From contig URRX01000010.1 in NCBI GenBank assembly GCA_900550345.1, positions 1 through 19,201 on the forward strand: DNA of 19,201 nt. Direction: 5' to 3'. The position numbers and the translations under genes were made by a program. Below are positions 1 through 8,114 of the stretch, in pieces; the stretch's first letter is position 1; each line of letters opens with the position of its first letter. The notes under the pieces are model-generated. The model had not been told where the DNA came from. It saw nothing but the letters and a program-made list of their open reading frames with translations, and made no database searches. The stretch is from an uncultured Anaerococcus sp. (GTDB taxonomy: Bacteria; Bacillota; Clostridia; Tissierellales; Peptoniphilaceae).

Positions 1-360
1 AAGAAATATATAGAAGATTATGAGAAAAATAAGCTAATAAATCTAGATGTTTTTTTGGAAGATGAATATAAAGATTTGAAAAATTTTGAAGTAAGAGAGG
101 ATATAAGCGATTATTTGATTAGAAACAAAAGGTCTTATAAATTGATTGAGAAAATTGATAATAGAGAAATAAAAAAGGGCGATTTAGTAATTTTAAATAA
201 AAATTCCAAAAGATATTCTGGAGAGCTTGAAATAATTAGAAAAGATATTGGAAAAGACAAGATGAGAAATATTATAGGATATATAGATAAATCTCAACTT
301 GGCATATTAGATTTGATAAAAGGAAGTGATAAACTTGTCATCAACAGAATCAAGAAATAA
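1..360 (+). CDS. mupG: 6-phospho-N-acetylmuramidase MupG, C-terminal part (5' end outside window)
   Basis: The reading frame is open from base 1 to the TAA at 358-360, so only the last 119 residues are in the window. A TTG at 55 is internal and not a convincing start. The sequence matches what I recall of the C-terminal beta domain of the MupG/DUF871 family: EDISDYLIR, then KKGDLVI, RYSGELEI, NIIGYI and a final LDLIKGSDKLVI segment. Family knowledge: MupG is a cytoplasmic glycosidase of the GH170 type that splits MurNAc-6-phosphate-GlcNAc, taken up by a PTS, into MurNAc-6P and GlcNAc. Context strongly supports this, since murQ and a murP-type PTS gene follow, the order known from Staphylococcus aureus mupG-murQ-murP. 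The 3' end overlaps murQ by 26 bp, so the two are probably translationally coupled. Confidence 0.8.
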   Translation, partial: KKYIEDYEKNKLINLDVFLEDEYKDLKNFEVREDISDYLIRNKRSYKLIEKIDNREIKKGDLVILNKNSKRYSGELEIIRKDIGKDKMRNIIGYIDKSQLGILDLIKGSDKLVINRIKK

Positions 361-1213
361 TAAGAGCAAGGGACTTGATAAAAAGTCAACCTTAGAAATT
401 TTACAAATAATTAATAATGAAGACATGACGATAGCAAAAAAAGTTGGAGAAAAAATTTCAGATATTGAAAAATTAACAGATGCTATTGTAGATGTATTTA
501 AAAAAGGTGGTAATTTATTTTATATTGGAGCAGGAACTAGTGGAAGACTTGGAGTTTTAGATGCATCTGAGGCATTTCCAACATTTTCTGTAGATAAAAA
601 TATGATTAATGGAATTATTGCAGGAGGTGATAAGGCATTAAGAAATCCGATTGAAAATGCGGAAGACAAAGAAGATTTGGCAAAAAAAGATTTGTTAGAT
701 CATGGATTTACAAAAGATGACTTACTTGTTGGAATAGCAAGCAGCGGCAGGACACCTTATGTAATTGGAGCTTTAAAATATGCAAAAAAACTTGGAGCAA
801 AAACAGGATCAATTGCTTGTAATTTAAATTCTGAAATTTCAAAATTTGCACAATATCCTGTAGAAATTGATACAGGAAGTGAAATATTAACAGGATCTAC
901 AAGAATGAAAGCAGGAACTGCAACAAAAATGGTTTTGAATATGATTTCTACAACTTCTATGGTAAGAATTGGCAAAGTTTATGATAATCTTATGGTTGAT
1001 CTTAGAGTATCAAATGAGAAATTAAAAAATAGGGCTTTAAAAATGATTGAAGAAATTTGTAAAATCGATAAAAATCATGCAGAAAAATTATTAGATCAGG
1101 CTGATGGTAAGGTCAAGTGTGCAATTGTAATGTACAAAAAATCTATAGGTAAAGAAGAAGCTTTAAAATTGTTAGAAGAAAATGATGGCTTTTTAAGAAA
1201 GGGAATACAATGA
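335..1213 (+). CDS. murQ: N-acetylmuramic acid 6-phosphate etherase MurQ
   Basis: MurQ cleaves the lactyl ether of cytoplasmic MurNAc-6P to give GlcNAc-6P and D-lactate. The SIS-fold motif GAGTSGRLGVLDASE ends in the glutamate equivalent to E. coli Glu83 (residue 79 here). The AED motif supplies the second catalytic glutamate, equivalent to Glu114 (residue 110). GIASSGRTPYVIGAL, TGSTRMKAGTATKMVLNM and NLMVDL are all family hallmarks. Length is about 292 residues, normal for the family. I prefer the TTG at 335 because AAGGAAGTGAT at 320-330, nearly a full Shine-Dalgarno match, sits just ahead of it. An in-frame GTG at 326 lies inside that ribosome binding site. The stop overlaps the next start as ATGA (1210-1213), showing tight coupling to murP. 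No defect seen. Confidence 0.95.
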   Translation: MSSTESRNNKSKGLDKKSTLEILQIINNEDMTIAKKVGEKISDIEKLTDAIVDVFKKGGNLFYIGAGTSGRLGVLDASEAFPTFSVDKNMINGIIAGGDKALRNPIENAEDKEDLAKKDLLDHGFTKDDLLVGIASSGRTPYVIGALKYAKKLGAKTGSIACNLNSEISKFAQYPVEIDTGSEILTGSTRMKAGTATKMVLNMISTTSMVRIGKVYDNLMVDLRVSNEKLKNRALKMIEEICKIDKNHAEKLLDQADGKVKCAIVMYKKSIGKEEALKLLEENDGFLRKGIQ

Positions 1214-2651
1214 AACAAGATAATAAAAAAATCGCCACAAATCTAATAGAAAATTTTGGTGGAAAAGACAATATTACAGAAGTTATAAATTGTATGACAA
1301 GAGTAAGGGTTAAAGTTGTAGATGAAAGCAAGGTGAATTTCAAAGAAATTGACAAAATCGATGGAGTTTTGGGCGTAATAAAAGGCGAACAAATTCAAAT
1401 CGTAACAGGCCCAGGCAAAAGCGAAAAAATAGCAAAAGAAATGTCAAATATGGCAAATGCAAAATTTTCCGAAGAAATGGAAAACGATATTGAAAAAAGA
1501 ACTAGAGAAAATAAAGCTAAAGTAAAAGAAAAACAAAATAAATCAAAATTCAAATCATTTTCAGCAACAATTGCATCAATTTTCGTTCCATTAATACCAG
1601 CTTTTGTAGGAGCAGGACTTATTGGTGGAATCGCCTCTGTTATGCAAAATATGATAACAGCAGGTTCACTTTCACAAGAAAATTTTGGGTCAATACTTCA
1701 AGTTCTAAATATAATAAAAACAGGACTTTATGGATATTTGAATGTATTTATAGGAATAAATGCGGCAAGAGTATTTAAAGGAAATGAAGGTTTGGGTGGA
1801 GTAATTGGAGGAATGGTATATCTTTCAGCTATGAATCCAGATGAACCATTAAAAAATATATTTTTAGACTCAGCCCTACTACCAGGACAAGGTGGAGTAA
1901 TTGGTGTAATTCTTGCAGTATTTATCCTAGTAAAAATTGAAAATGCCCTTCACAATATAATTCCAGATTCACTAGATATAATAATTGTGCCAACAATATC
2001 CTTATTAGTTACAGGAATTTTGACTATATTTATAATAATGCCAATAGCAGGATTAATTTCAAACGGACTTATAGGAATAATTGATTCTGTAATAGAATTA
2101 GGTGGAGCAATTGCAGGATTTATTCTTGGTGCAGTATTTTTACCAATGGTAATGCTAGGATTACATCAAATTCTAACACCAATCCATATAGCAATGATTG
2201 AACAACAAGGTGCAACATATTTATTGCCAATTCTTGCCATGGCTGGAGCAGGACAAGTTGGAGCTGCAATAGCAATACTTGTAAAATGTAGAAAAAATAA
2301 AAGATTAACTGAAATTGCCAAAGGTGGATTGCCAGTTGGAATTTTAGGAATTGGAGAACCATTAATTTATGCCTTAACTCTACCAATGGGAAAAGCATTT
2401 ATAACAGCATGTCTTGGTGGAGGAGTAGGAGGAGCAATAATTGGTGCAATAGGATCAATTGGAGCAACAGCAGTTGGACCAAGTGGACTTGCCCTAATCC
2501 CATTAATCTATAATGGAAAAGCCTTAGGATATATATATTAGGACTTATCGGTGGATATGTTGGAGGATTTATACTAACATATTTATTTGGAATAGACCAA
2601 AAATATGTAGACGGAGAAGATATAGTAGATAGTGTAGATTTTAAATTTTAA
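1210..2651 (+). pseudogene. murP: MurNAc-type PTS transporter EIIBC (MurP), frameshifted near the 3' end
   Basis: This membrane permease phosphorylates MurNAc or MurNAc-GlcNAc during import. Residues 1-90 form an EIIB domain with the phospho-cysteine motif NCMTRVRV (Cys28). From about residue 115 there is an EIIC domain with some ten hydrophobic segments and the conserved GIGEP motif. No EIIA domain is present, as in known MurP proteins, so a separate glucose-type EIIA must serve it. The frame entered at 1210 stops at the TAG at 2539-2541 after 443 residues. The next frame, read from the same place, continues with GLIGGYVGGFILTYLFG and ends at the TAA at 2649-2651. Removing one AT from the (AT)5 run at 2529-2538 fuses the two into a normal 479-residue protein. 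As written, the last membrane segment and C-terminal tail are lost. It could be a true mutation, a reversible switch or a sequencing error. Confidence 0.85.
2529..2538. repeat. (AT)5 dinucleotide run at the murP frameshift point
   Basis: Five AT units lie between GG and TAGG inside the EIIC coding region. With five units the frame ends at once in TAG. With four units, or with one extra base, the frame continues for about 36 more family-like residues. Short dinucleotide tracts can change length by slipped-strand replication, but five units is short for a dedicated phase-variation tract. Confidence 0.7.
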
Positions 2652-2736
2652 TTAAATAAAAAAACAATCTTGCCTTAGGGGAATTGAATTATGGATTTTA
2701 GAAAAACTAATTTAGAGAGTCTTTAGGTGGCAAGAT

Positions 2737-2770
2737 AAAAGGCTGTGAGTTTAATGCTCACAGCCTTTTT
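2737..2770. terminator. Bidirectional Rho-independent terminator between murP and the ABC permease gene
   Basis: The perfect stem GGCTGTGAG (2741-2749) and CTCACAGCC (2757-2765) has a 7-nt loop. It is flanked by AAAA on the left and TTTTT on the right, so it can end transcripts from both the plus-strand mur operon and the minus-strand exporter genes, which converge here. Confidence 0.9.
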
Positions 2771-2771
2771 C

Positions 2772-5267
2772 TTATATATTCTTGAAAGTATTATCTGAGT
2801 TTTCATTTATTGTTTTAAGACCACTTTTTATTGCAAATAAAACTCCTGCAATCATAAATACAAATACTATTAATAGAGGGATATAATTCATATTTGTTAT
2901 CAGACCTTTTATAGCAAATACTAATTCATAATTGCTCCTGTAGGCTCTCAGTGCAATTCCAATAATAAACATAAAGACATAGGCTAAGAAAATATTTTTA
3001 AACAAAATTTTTCCTTCTCCAAATACCATCTTTTCCATTTGTTTTTCTGTCATACCTGCTGTTGATAAAAGTTTAAAATCATTGGCTCTCGCCCTAATAT
3101 TTCCCTTAAAACTATTATAAGCATTGGAAAGTGCAATTGTTATAAGAATGATTTGGATGGCTAGATTCAATAGCTTTTCATTTCTTATTAGTTCTTTATC
3201 CATGGCTGCTTTAATAATTTCTGTAGAAGTGCCATGGTCAGATTTTGGAACATAGGTTGAAATCACCTTTTCAGCACCATCAAAAACTTTTTCTTTATTA
3301 CTATCAGCTTTAATTTTTACAAAATAGTAATAAACTGGATTACCTTCATCTATTCCATATTCATCAATAAATTTTTTCATAGTACTTTCACTTGTAAAGA
3401 TAGATATTTGATTGTCATTATAAGCTTCTAGATCATAAGGCATTTCATCGATGCTTGAATCTATATTTATAGAAATGGGCTTACCATTTGCATTATATTT
3501 TAGAGTTACTTTTCCAATATCCTTATCAGAAATTTTTATATATTCATTAAAAGAATAAGGACTTTTACTATCTTTTGGAATTTTATTTAGTAGTAAATAC
3601 TTTGCATTCGAAATATTATTATCATTTAAAAGTTTCTCAAAATCTTCATCTGTTAAGGCGTATATATTGGAATATAATTTATCTTCTGATATTTTATCAC
3701 TATTTAAAGCTTCTTTTAAATCCTTAGAAATAAATTCCTTATTATCACCAAGGTAAAATTTTGCATCAACTCTTTGATATACATGCAATTGGTCTATGCC
3801 TTCAACTTCTTCTATATCATGAACAAGGTTTTTATCCAAAAAATTATCTACATAAATACTAGATTCAAAATTGTAAGGACTTTGGTAGTTATTATATTTT
3901 TTCTCTAAACTTCTATATGCCTGACCTACTAAAACTGTAGTCAACACAAAGGCAGAAAGAGCTATTGATATCACAATAATTTTATAGGTCGATTGATAAG
4001 ACCTGTAATAATCTTTTGCTAAAGTCTTTTCTATAGGTCCATTTATTTTTGATTTTCCTAATTTAATATTTTTTTCTGTAATCCCATTTAAGCCTTCGAC
4101 AACATTTATCTTTGCACTTTTCTTTGCAGGGATCAGTGCTGAAAAATAAACCATTATCAAGGATAACAAAATAATTATTAAAATAGATATAAGGCTTGGA
4201 AATATGAAATGGAAATCCATAGATTTTACACTTTCACCTAAAATATTTGATATATTTTGATAAGATTTTGTATTGTTAAGCCACATCAAATATAAGAGCA
4301 GATTTGCAGAAGCTAAAGATAAGATTGTCCCCAAAGCTATTGGCAGGGTTGAAAGTTTAAATGCTTTCTTTCGAATCATTCTTTTGACCTGCTTATCTGT
4401 CATCCCAGTGCTTTTTAATAGAGCAATTTCCCTTAAATCCCTATTGTTCCACACATTAAAAGCACCATAAATGATAAATGCAAAAAGTAGGCAAAGTAAG
4501 AAAGCTGCTCCATATTTTTCTAAAGCTGAGTTTACAACACTTTTTGGTGGGATGATTCCTTTAGGATAGACCATTTTATATTCTAAGATATCTTTATTAT
4601 AAAATACTCTACCAATGTCTAAGGCATGTTTTTCGTCAATATTCATTTCTGATAAAATTTCCCTAGTCTTTGTATAAGTATCTCTTATATTTTTATACCA
4701 AATCTGCGCTTCAATTCCATCATTTTTTTCAAACAAGACTTTTTTATCATCACTTTCAGATAAACCTACAAGCATAGCCTCTTCAAATGAATAACTAGGA
4801 TCTTCATAAGTACCAACTATTTTATAAGTTTTATCACGAACAGTTATTTCAGAACCCAAATCATATTCTTTATTTTTTATTAAAAATCTCTCTGGAACTA
4901 AAAGTTCATTTGCTTTTTCTGGCTTTTTTCCATCCTTAATGTCATAGCCTAAAAGACTTGCAGGATCTCCATTTTCATAGATAATTGCATTTAAGTCTGT
5001 TTTTATTAGTTTATTGTAAGAAACTTTTTCTATATCTTTATCGTTTTTTAATTTATCATAAAAACCTTCGTCAATTTCACTTATCTTCACATGATAATCT
5101 CCAAAAGTTTTCTTTACATACTCATACTTGTCAGTTTTTAACGAGTTGAAAATAAAAATAACAGTTCCTAATAACATGACTGCTAAAAATATTGATATTT
5201 TAATAGCAAAACTGTCTTTCTTATTATTTTTTACAGCTCCATCAGCTAGGTCATTAATAATTTTCAT
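2772..5267 (-). CDS. FtsX/MacB-type ABC exporter permease with two large extracytoplasmic domains
   Basis: This membrane subunit pairs with the ATPase encoded just upstream. Reading from the start there is a membrane helix at about residues 25-45, an extracytoplasmic domain to about 250, three helices to about 385 with an FtsX-type cytoplasmic stretch (LREIALLKSTGMT), a helix near 425-450, a second extracytoplasmic domain to about 695, then three more helices. This is two MacB_PCD-FtsX halves, eight helices and about 831 residues. It differs from BceB, which has ten helices and one large loop. The second half carries a matching motif (ANDFKLLSTAGMT). I place the start at the ATG at 5267 because GGAG lies 9 nt before it; the ATG at 5276 directly abuts that GGAG. 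It overlaps the ATPase gene by 14 bp. Substrate is unknown: an antimicrobial peptide, lipid or lipoprotein is plausible from the family. Confidence 0.88.
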   Translation of the reverse strand: MKIINDLADGAVKNNKKDSFAIKISIFLAVMLLGTVIFIFNSLKTDKYEYVKKTFGDYHVKISEIDEGFYDKLKNDKDIEKVSYNKLIKTDLNAIIYENGDPASLLGYDIKDGKKPEKANELLVPERFLIKNKEYDLGSEITVRDKTYKIVGTYEDPSYSFEEAMLVGLSESDDKKVLFEKNDGIEAQIWYKNIRDTYTKTREILSEMNIDEKHALDIGRVFYNKDILEYKMVYPKGIIPPKSVVNSALEKYGAAFLLCLLFAFIIYGAFNVWNNRDLREIALLKSTGMTDKQVKRMIRKKAFKLSTLPIALGTILSLASANLLLYLMWLNNTKSYQNISNILGESVKSMDFHFIFPSLISILIIILLSLIMVYFSALIPAKKSAKINVVEGLNGITEKNIKLGKSKINGPIEKTLAKDYYRSYQSTYKIIVISIALSAFVLTTVLVGQAYRSLEKKYNNYQSPYNFESSIYVDNFLDKNLVHDIEEVEGIDQLHVYQRVDAKFYLGDNKEFISKDLKEALNSDKISEDKLYSNIYALTDEDFEKLLNDNNISNAKYLLLNKIPKDSKSPYSFNEYIKISDKDIGKVTLKYNANGKPISINIDSSIDEMPYDLEAYNDNQISIFTSESTMKKFIDEYGIDEGNPVYYYFVKIKADSNKEKVFDGAEKVISTYVPKSDHGTSTEIIKAAMDKELIRNEKLLNLAIQIILITIALSNAYNSFKGNIRARANDFKLLSTAGMTEKQMEKMVFGEGKILFKNIFLAYVFMFIIGIALRAYRSNYELVFAIKGLITNMNYIPLLIVFVFMIAGVLFAIKSGLKTINENSDNTFKNI

Positions 5268-5943
5268 AAGTTCCATCTCCTAAGAAATTTAACCTACCAT
5301 CTACCATTCTATAAACCTTGTCGCAAGAATTTGCTACTTTTTCATCATGAGTTATTATCATAATTGTAGAATTTAATCTTTTATTTACAAGTCTGAAAAG
5401 TCCTGTGATTTCTTCTGAGTTTTTTCTATCAAGATTTCCTGTAGGCTCATCTGCTAGGATAATGGCAGGTCTTGTAATGAGACTTCTAGCAATAGCGACT
5501 CTTTGTTGCTCTCCACCTGATAATTGTTTTGGATACCTGTCAAGCTTTCCTTCTATTCCTAGTATTGACAAAATTTCCTTTAAATATTCTTCATCTACTT
5601 TTTTATTGTCCAATAAAAGAGGAAGTAGGATGTTTTTTCTTACATTAATATTAGGAATGAGGTTAAAAAATTGGTAGACAACTCCAATATTTCTTCTGCG
5701 AAATACTGTCATTTCATCTTTGTTAAACTTGGTAATATTTTTGTCTTGAATAAATATATCACCACTTGTTGGTGTATCTACTCCTGCAAGTAAATGAAGT
5801 AGCGTAGATTTACCCGATCCACTGTCTCCAATAATGGCAACAAGGTCTCCTTTTTCTAATTCAAAGTTTACATCCGAAAGGGCATTTACTTCTACTCCGC
5901 CCTTATATGTTTTTGTTAAATCAACTGTTTTTACTATATTCAT
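5254..5943 (-). CDS. ABC exporter ATP-binding protein (MacB/LolD-like)
   Basis: This 229-residue nucleotide-binding subunit hydrolyses ATP to drive the FtsX-type permease encoded directly after it. Visible motifs are Walker A GDSGSGKST (39-47), Q-loop Gln90, signature LSGGEQQRVAIAR (140-152), Walker B ILADEP with catalytic Glu165, and the switch histidine in IITHD. The ADEPTGNLD form is typical of the LolD/MacB/BceA group. An ideal AAGGAGG lies 7 nt before the ATG. The gene follows the regulator-kinase pair on the same strand but is separated from it by a terminator and has its own likely promoter with a regulator-type direct repeat, so it is probably an output of that two-component system. 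Its 3' end overlaps the permease start, so the two are translationally coupled. Confidence 0.93.
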   Translation of the reverse strand: MNIVKTVDLTKTYKGGVEVNALSDVNFELEKGDLVAIIGDSGSGKSTLLHLLAGVDTPTSGDIFIQDKNITKFNKDEMTVFRRRNIGVVYQFFNLIPNINVRKNILLPLLLDNKKVDEEYLKEILSILGIEGKLDRYPKQLSGGEQQRVAIARSLITRPAIILADEPTGNLDRKNSEEITGLFRLVNKRLNSTIMIITHDEKVANSCDKVYRMVDGRLNFLGDGTYENY

Positions 5944-5968
5944 ATTTTATCCTCCTTAACTTGTCTAT

Positions 5969-6001
5969 ATAATATTAGACTTAAGTGACTGGAAAGTGAC
6001 T
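5969..6001 (-). promoter_or_regulatory. Exporter operon promoter with 8-bp direct repeats, probable response-regulator operator
   Basis: On the minus strand AGTCACTT occurs twice, at 6001-5994 and 5990-5983. The start-to-start distance is 11 bp, about one helical turn. A -10-like TATTAT follows at 5974-5969, and the upstream repeat sits where the -35 hexamer should be; no good -35 is otherwise present. Tandem repeats replacing the -35 are the usual arrangement for OmpR-family activators. The cognate regulator is probably the one encoded at 7015-7674. The binding role is inferred. Confidence 0.65.
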
Positions 6002-6003
6002 AG

Positions 6004-6039
6004 AAAAAAAGACCATGTCTTATTTTTAGACACAGTCTT
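6004..6039 (-). terminator. Rho-independent terminator after the histidine kinase gene
   Basis: On the minus strand the arms AAGAC-TG-TGTCT and AGACA-TG-GTCTT pair around a 7-nt loop, giving two 5-bp stems split by a mismatch. Seven T residues follow (6010-6004). It lies 5 bp after the kinase stop and separates the regulator-kinase unit from the exporter unit. Confidence 0.8.
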
Positions 6040-6044
6040 AAAAT

Positions 6045-7022
6045 TTAATTATAAAATCTCAGTTCAAAGGCATTTGATTTTTTACCTTTGTGATATAAAA
6101 GCTCTCCATTTTGTCTTTCCATTACTGATTTTGCCATTGGAAGTCCAATACCATAGCCTTTTGAATTTGGATCGGCCTTATAAAAACGCCTAAAAACTTT
6201 TTCTAACATTTTTCGATCTAAGCCATTTGAGAAATCTTCCACAAAAATACTATTATATAAATTCGTTTCTTTTAGATAAATTTCAATATGTCTATTTTCT
6301 GTTGCTTCTAGACCATTTTTCATCACATTAAATGCTGCTTCATAAGTCCATTTCTTATCACATATAAGATCAAAATCTTCTCCATAAAGAGGAATTTCAA
6401 TATTATCATTGATAAAATAATCTTTTAGCTTTTGTATGATATCTTCTATTAATTCCCCAGCAGATATCCTGTCTTTTGCCATTTCTATTGTTCCAGAATC
6501 AAGGGCTGCGAGTTTTAATAAAATGTCAGATAAGTTGTGGAGTCTAAGCAAATTATCTCTAAGTCTTTCTATATACTCTTCTGAAAAATTGTCATCTTCG
6601 TCTTCTAATAGATCTAACAATAATAGTGATCCAGTTAATGGAGTTTTAATTTGATGAGCAATATCTTCAGTATATTCTCTTAAAGTTTCCTTATTTTTCT
6701 CTGCATTTTCAGCTATTCTCTTGTTTTCTATAATAATTTTAATAATCTCATCTCTGAGTTTTCCAAATTCATCGTCTATAATTTCGTAATTATCAGAGTT
6801 TATATCAAGTGAATGTAGTAGTTTAAATATATTATTAATCTTATCCTCAAGATTCTTTTCTTTTTTCTTTTCAATTTTTGAAATAACTATAAACAGAATT
6901 ATATTTATAAGTAAAAAACCTATAAGAGTTAGAACATCAAATCTTGGATTAAGATAAATTACAAACAAAGACATTAGTAAATTTAAAATTAAGACAAGTA
7001 AAATATTTTTGTTTTTACTCAT
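6045..7022 (-). CDS. Sensor histidine kinase with almost no extracellular loop (intramembrane-sensing type)
   Basis: This 325-residue membrane kinase is the partner of the response regulator encoded just upstream. Two membrane helices (about residues 7-23 and 30-48) are joined by only some six residues (NPRFDV), so there is no extracellular sensor domain. The dimerisation and phospho-acceptor motif is DIAHQIKTPLTG, with His123. The C-terminal ATPase domain has the N-box NVMKNGLEAT and the G2 box SKGYGIGLPMAKSVME. The G1 box reads VEDFSNGLDRK where DNGxG(I/L) is usual, a mild deviation. Such loop-less kinases in Firmicutes often depend on a neighbouring ABC exporter to detect cell-wall-active compounds, and the FtsX-type exporter next door fits that role. 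The start ATG overlaps the regulator's stop region by 8 bp. Confidence 0.92.
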   Translation of the reverse strand: MSKNKNILLVLILNLLMSLFVIYLNPRFDVLTLIGFLLINIILFIVISKIEKKKEKNLEDKINNIFKLLHSLDINSDNYEIIDDEFGKLRDEIIKIIIENKRIAENAEKNKETLREYTEDIAHQIKTPLTGSLLLLDLLEDEDDNFSEEYIERLRDNLLRLHNLSDILLKLAALDSGTIEMAKDRISAGELIEDIIQKLKDYFINDNIEIPLYGEDFDLICDKKWTYEAAFNVMKNGLEATENRHIEIYLKETNLYNSIFVEDFSNGLDRKMLEKVFRRFYKADPNSKGYGIGLPMAKSVMERQNGELLYHKGKKSNAFELRFYN

Positions 7023-7674
7023 TGTCCCACCTATATCCTATTCCTCTAAGAGTTTTTATATGGCTACCATAATCTCCAAGTTTATATCTGAGTCTTTTTA
7101 TGGTGACAGTTAGGGTATTGTCATTAACTTCATAAAAATCATAACCCCAAACATAATCTAAAATTTGCTCTCTTAGTAGATTTATATTTTGGTTTTCTAA
7201 AAGCATTTCCAATACAGCAAACTCTTTCAAATTCAAATCTAAATCTTTTCCATCTAGCAAAGCTTGCTTTGAAATGAGATCTAAAGATAAATTTTCAAAA
7301 GTCAGTTCGTTAACCTTTTTAATTTTTCTACTAAAAACATTGTCTATTCTCGCCTTTAAAACAGGGAGAGAAAAAGGTTTTGTAATATAGTCATCTGCTC
7401 CTTGAGAAAGACCTTTTATAACATATTCATCTTCATCTTTTACAGTAAGCATTATTACAGGAAGGTCAGAAAATTCTCTCAGCCACATTAAAAAATTAAA
7501 GCCTGATCCATCTGGGAGATTGGCATCAAGTAGAATTAAATTAAAATCATTAAAATTAAGATTTTCAGTCTGAGAAAGATTGTTATAAATAATAGTTTCA
7601 ATATTATGTTTGTTTAAGTAAGTTTTAACAGCAAAGGCAATTGTGCTGTCATCTTCAATCATTAGTATTTTCAA
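7015..7674 (-). CDS. OmpR/PhoB-family response regulator
   Basis: This 219-residue DNA-binding regulator is phosphorylated by the kinase encoded downstream. The receiver domain (1-115) has the acidic pair in MIEDD, phospho-acceptor Asp50 in LILLDANLPDGSG, the switch Thr76 and Lys98 in TKPF. A winged-helix DNA-binding domain follows, with LNLKEFAVLEMLL and VTIKRLRYKLG, ending in IKTLRGIGYRW. I choose the TTG at 7674, which gives MKILMIEDD. GGAG lies 7 nt before it, whereas the longer frame from 7731 would add an N-terminal tail not seen in this family. Its probable target is the AGTCACTT direct repeat ahead of the exporter operon at 5983-6001. I found no equally clear copy of that repeat ahead of its own gene. 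Confidence 0.93.
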   Translation of the reverse strand: MKILMIEDDSTIAFAVKTYLNKHNIETIIYNNLSQTENLNFNDFNLILLDANLPDGSGFNFLMWLREFSDLPVIMLTVKDEDEYVIKGLSQGADDYITKPFSLPVLKARIDNVFSRKIKKVNELTFENLSLDLISKQALLDGKDLDLNLKEFAVLEMLLENQNINLLREQILDYVWGYDFYEVNDNTLTVTIKRLRYKLGDYGSHIKTLRGIGYRWDNE

Positions 7675-7882
7675 TTCTATACTCCAATACATCAGATATA
7701 TAACATTTAAAATACTTACAAATTCTACCAAGTATTTCTATAATATTATACCGCGTTCTACAACTTGATCTTTACATATTTTTTAAGAAGGGTTTAGGGC
7801 AGGATTTTTTTGCAAAAATTTCTTTGAGATAAAATTTATTTAAATAAAAAATTAATAAGTTTTTAAAAATATACAAAAAAAT

Positions 7883-7915
7883 GGACTTTTACCTTTTGAT
7901 TTTTGGTAAAAATCC
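7883..7915 (-). terminator. Terminator-like hairpin in the regulator/sppA intergenic region
   Basis: GGACTTTTACC (7883-7893) pairs with GGTAAAAATCC (7905-7915) with one mismatch and an 11-nt loop. The minus-strand side is followed by ATTTTTTTG, the plus-strand side only by TTTATG, so it would work best on minus-strand transcripts. No gene ends here. It could be an attenuator in the regulator's 5' leader, about 200 nt before the TTG, or the end of a small minus-strand RNA. Confidence 0.4.
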
Positions 7916-8038
7916 TTTATGTAAATAGCCTCAGTTAAGAGACTATACAAAAACAATTTCTCTAGTGTTAACGATAATTGTCTTGCCTATACATTGTACT
8001 CAATTGAGAAAAAAAAGCAAAACTAATTTGTAAATTCC

Positions 8039-8067
8039 TTGAATCTTTAAATTTAGAATAATATAGT
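8039..8067 (+). promoter_or_regulatory. Sigma-A-type promoter for sppA
   Basis: The -35 TTGAAT (8039-8044) and -10 TATAGT (8062-8067) are separated by exactly 17 bp, about 48 bp before the sppA ATG. The stretch between is AT-rich and ends in a strong ribosome binding site. Confidence 0.65.
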
Positions 8068-8114
8068 ATTAATATTAGAATAATTTATTATTAATAAAAA
8101 TTAAAGGAGTAAAT

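Larger units (their letters stand above)
7675..8114. other. Divergent intergenic region between the response regulator and sppA
   Basis: About 440 bp with no credible gene. It holds a minus-strand TATAAT at 7750-7745, a possible -10 for the regulator with only a weak -35. It also holds the hairpin at 7883-7915, spaced matching ends ACAATT (7952-7957) and AATTGT (7976-7981), the 10-bp palindrome CTCAATTGAG (7999-8008), and the sppA promoter at 8039-8067. Confidence 0.5.

Noticed and set aside
2772..7674. Classical BceRS-BceAB bacitracin module
   Set aside because: The permease has two FtsX halves with two large ectodomains and eight helices, not the ten-helix, single-loop BceB plan, so I use a broader name.
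7675..7731. Longer response regulator start at 7731
   Set aside because: It adds 19 residues before the conserved MKILMIEDD start and has no better ribosome binding site than the TTG at 7674, which has GGAG at 7 nt.
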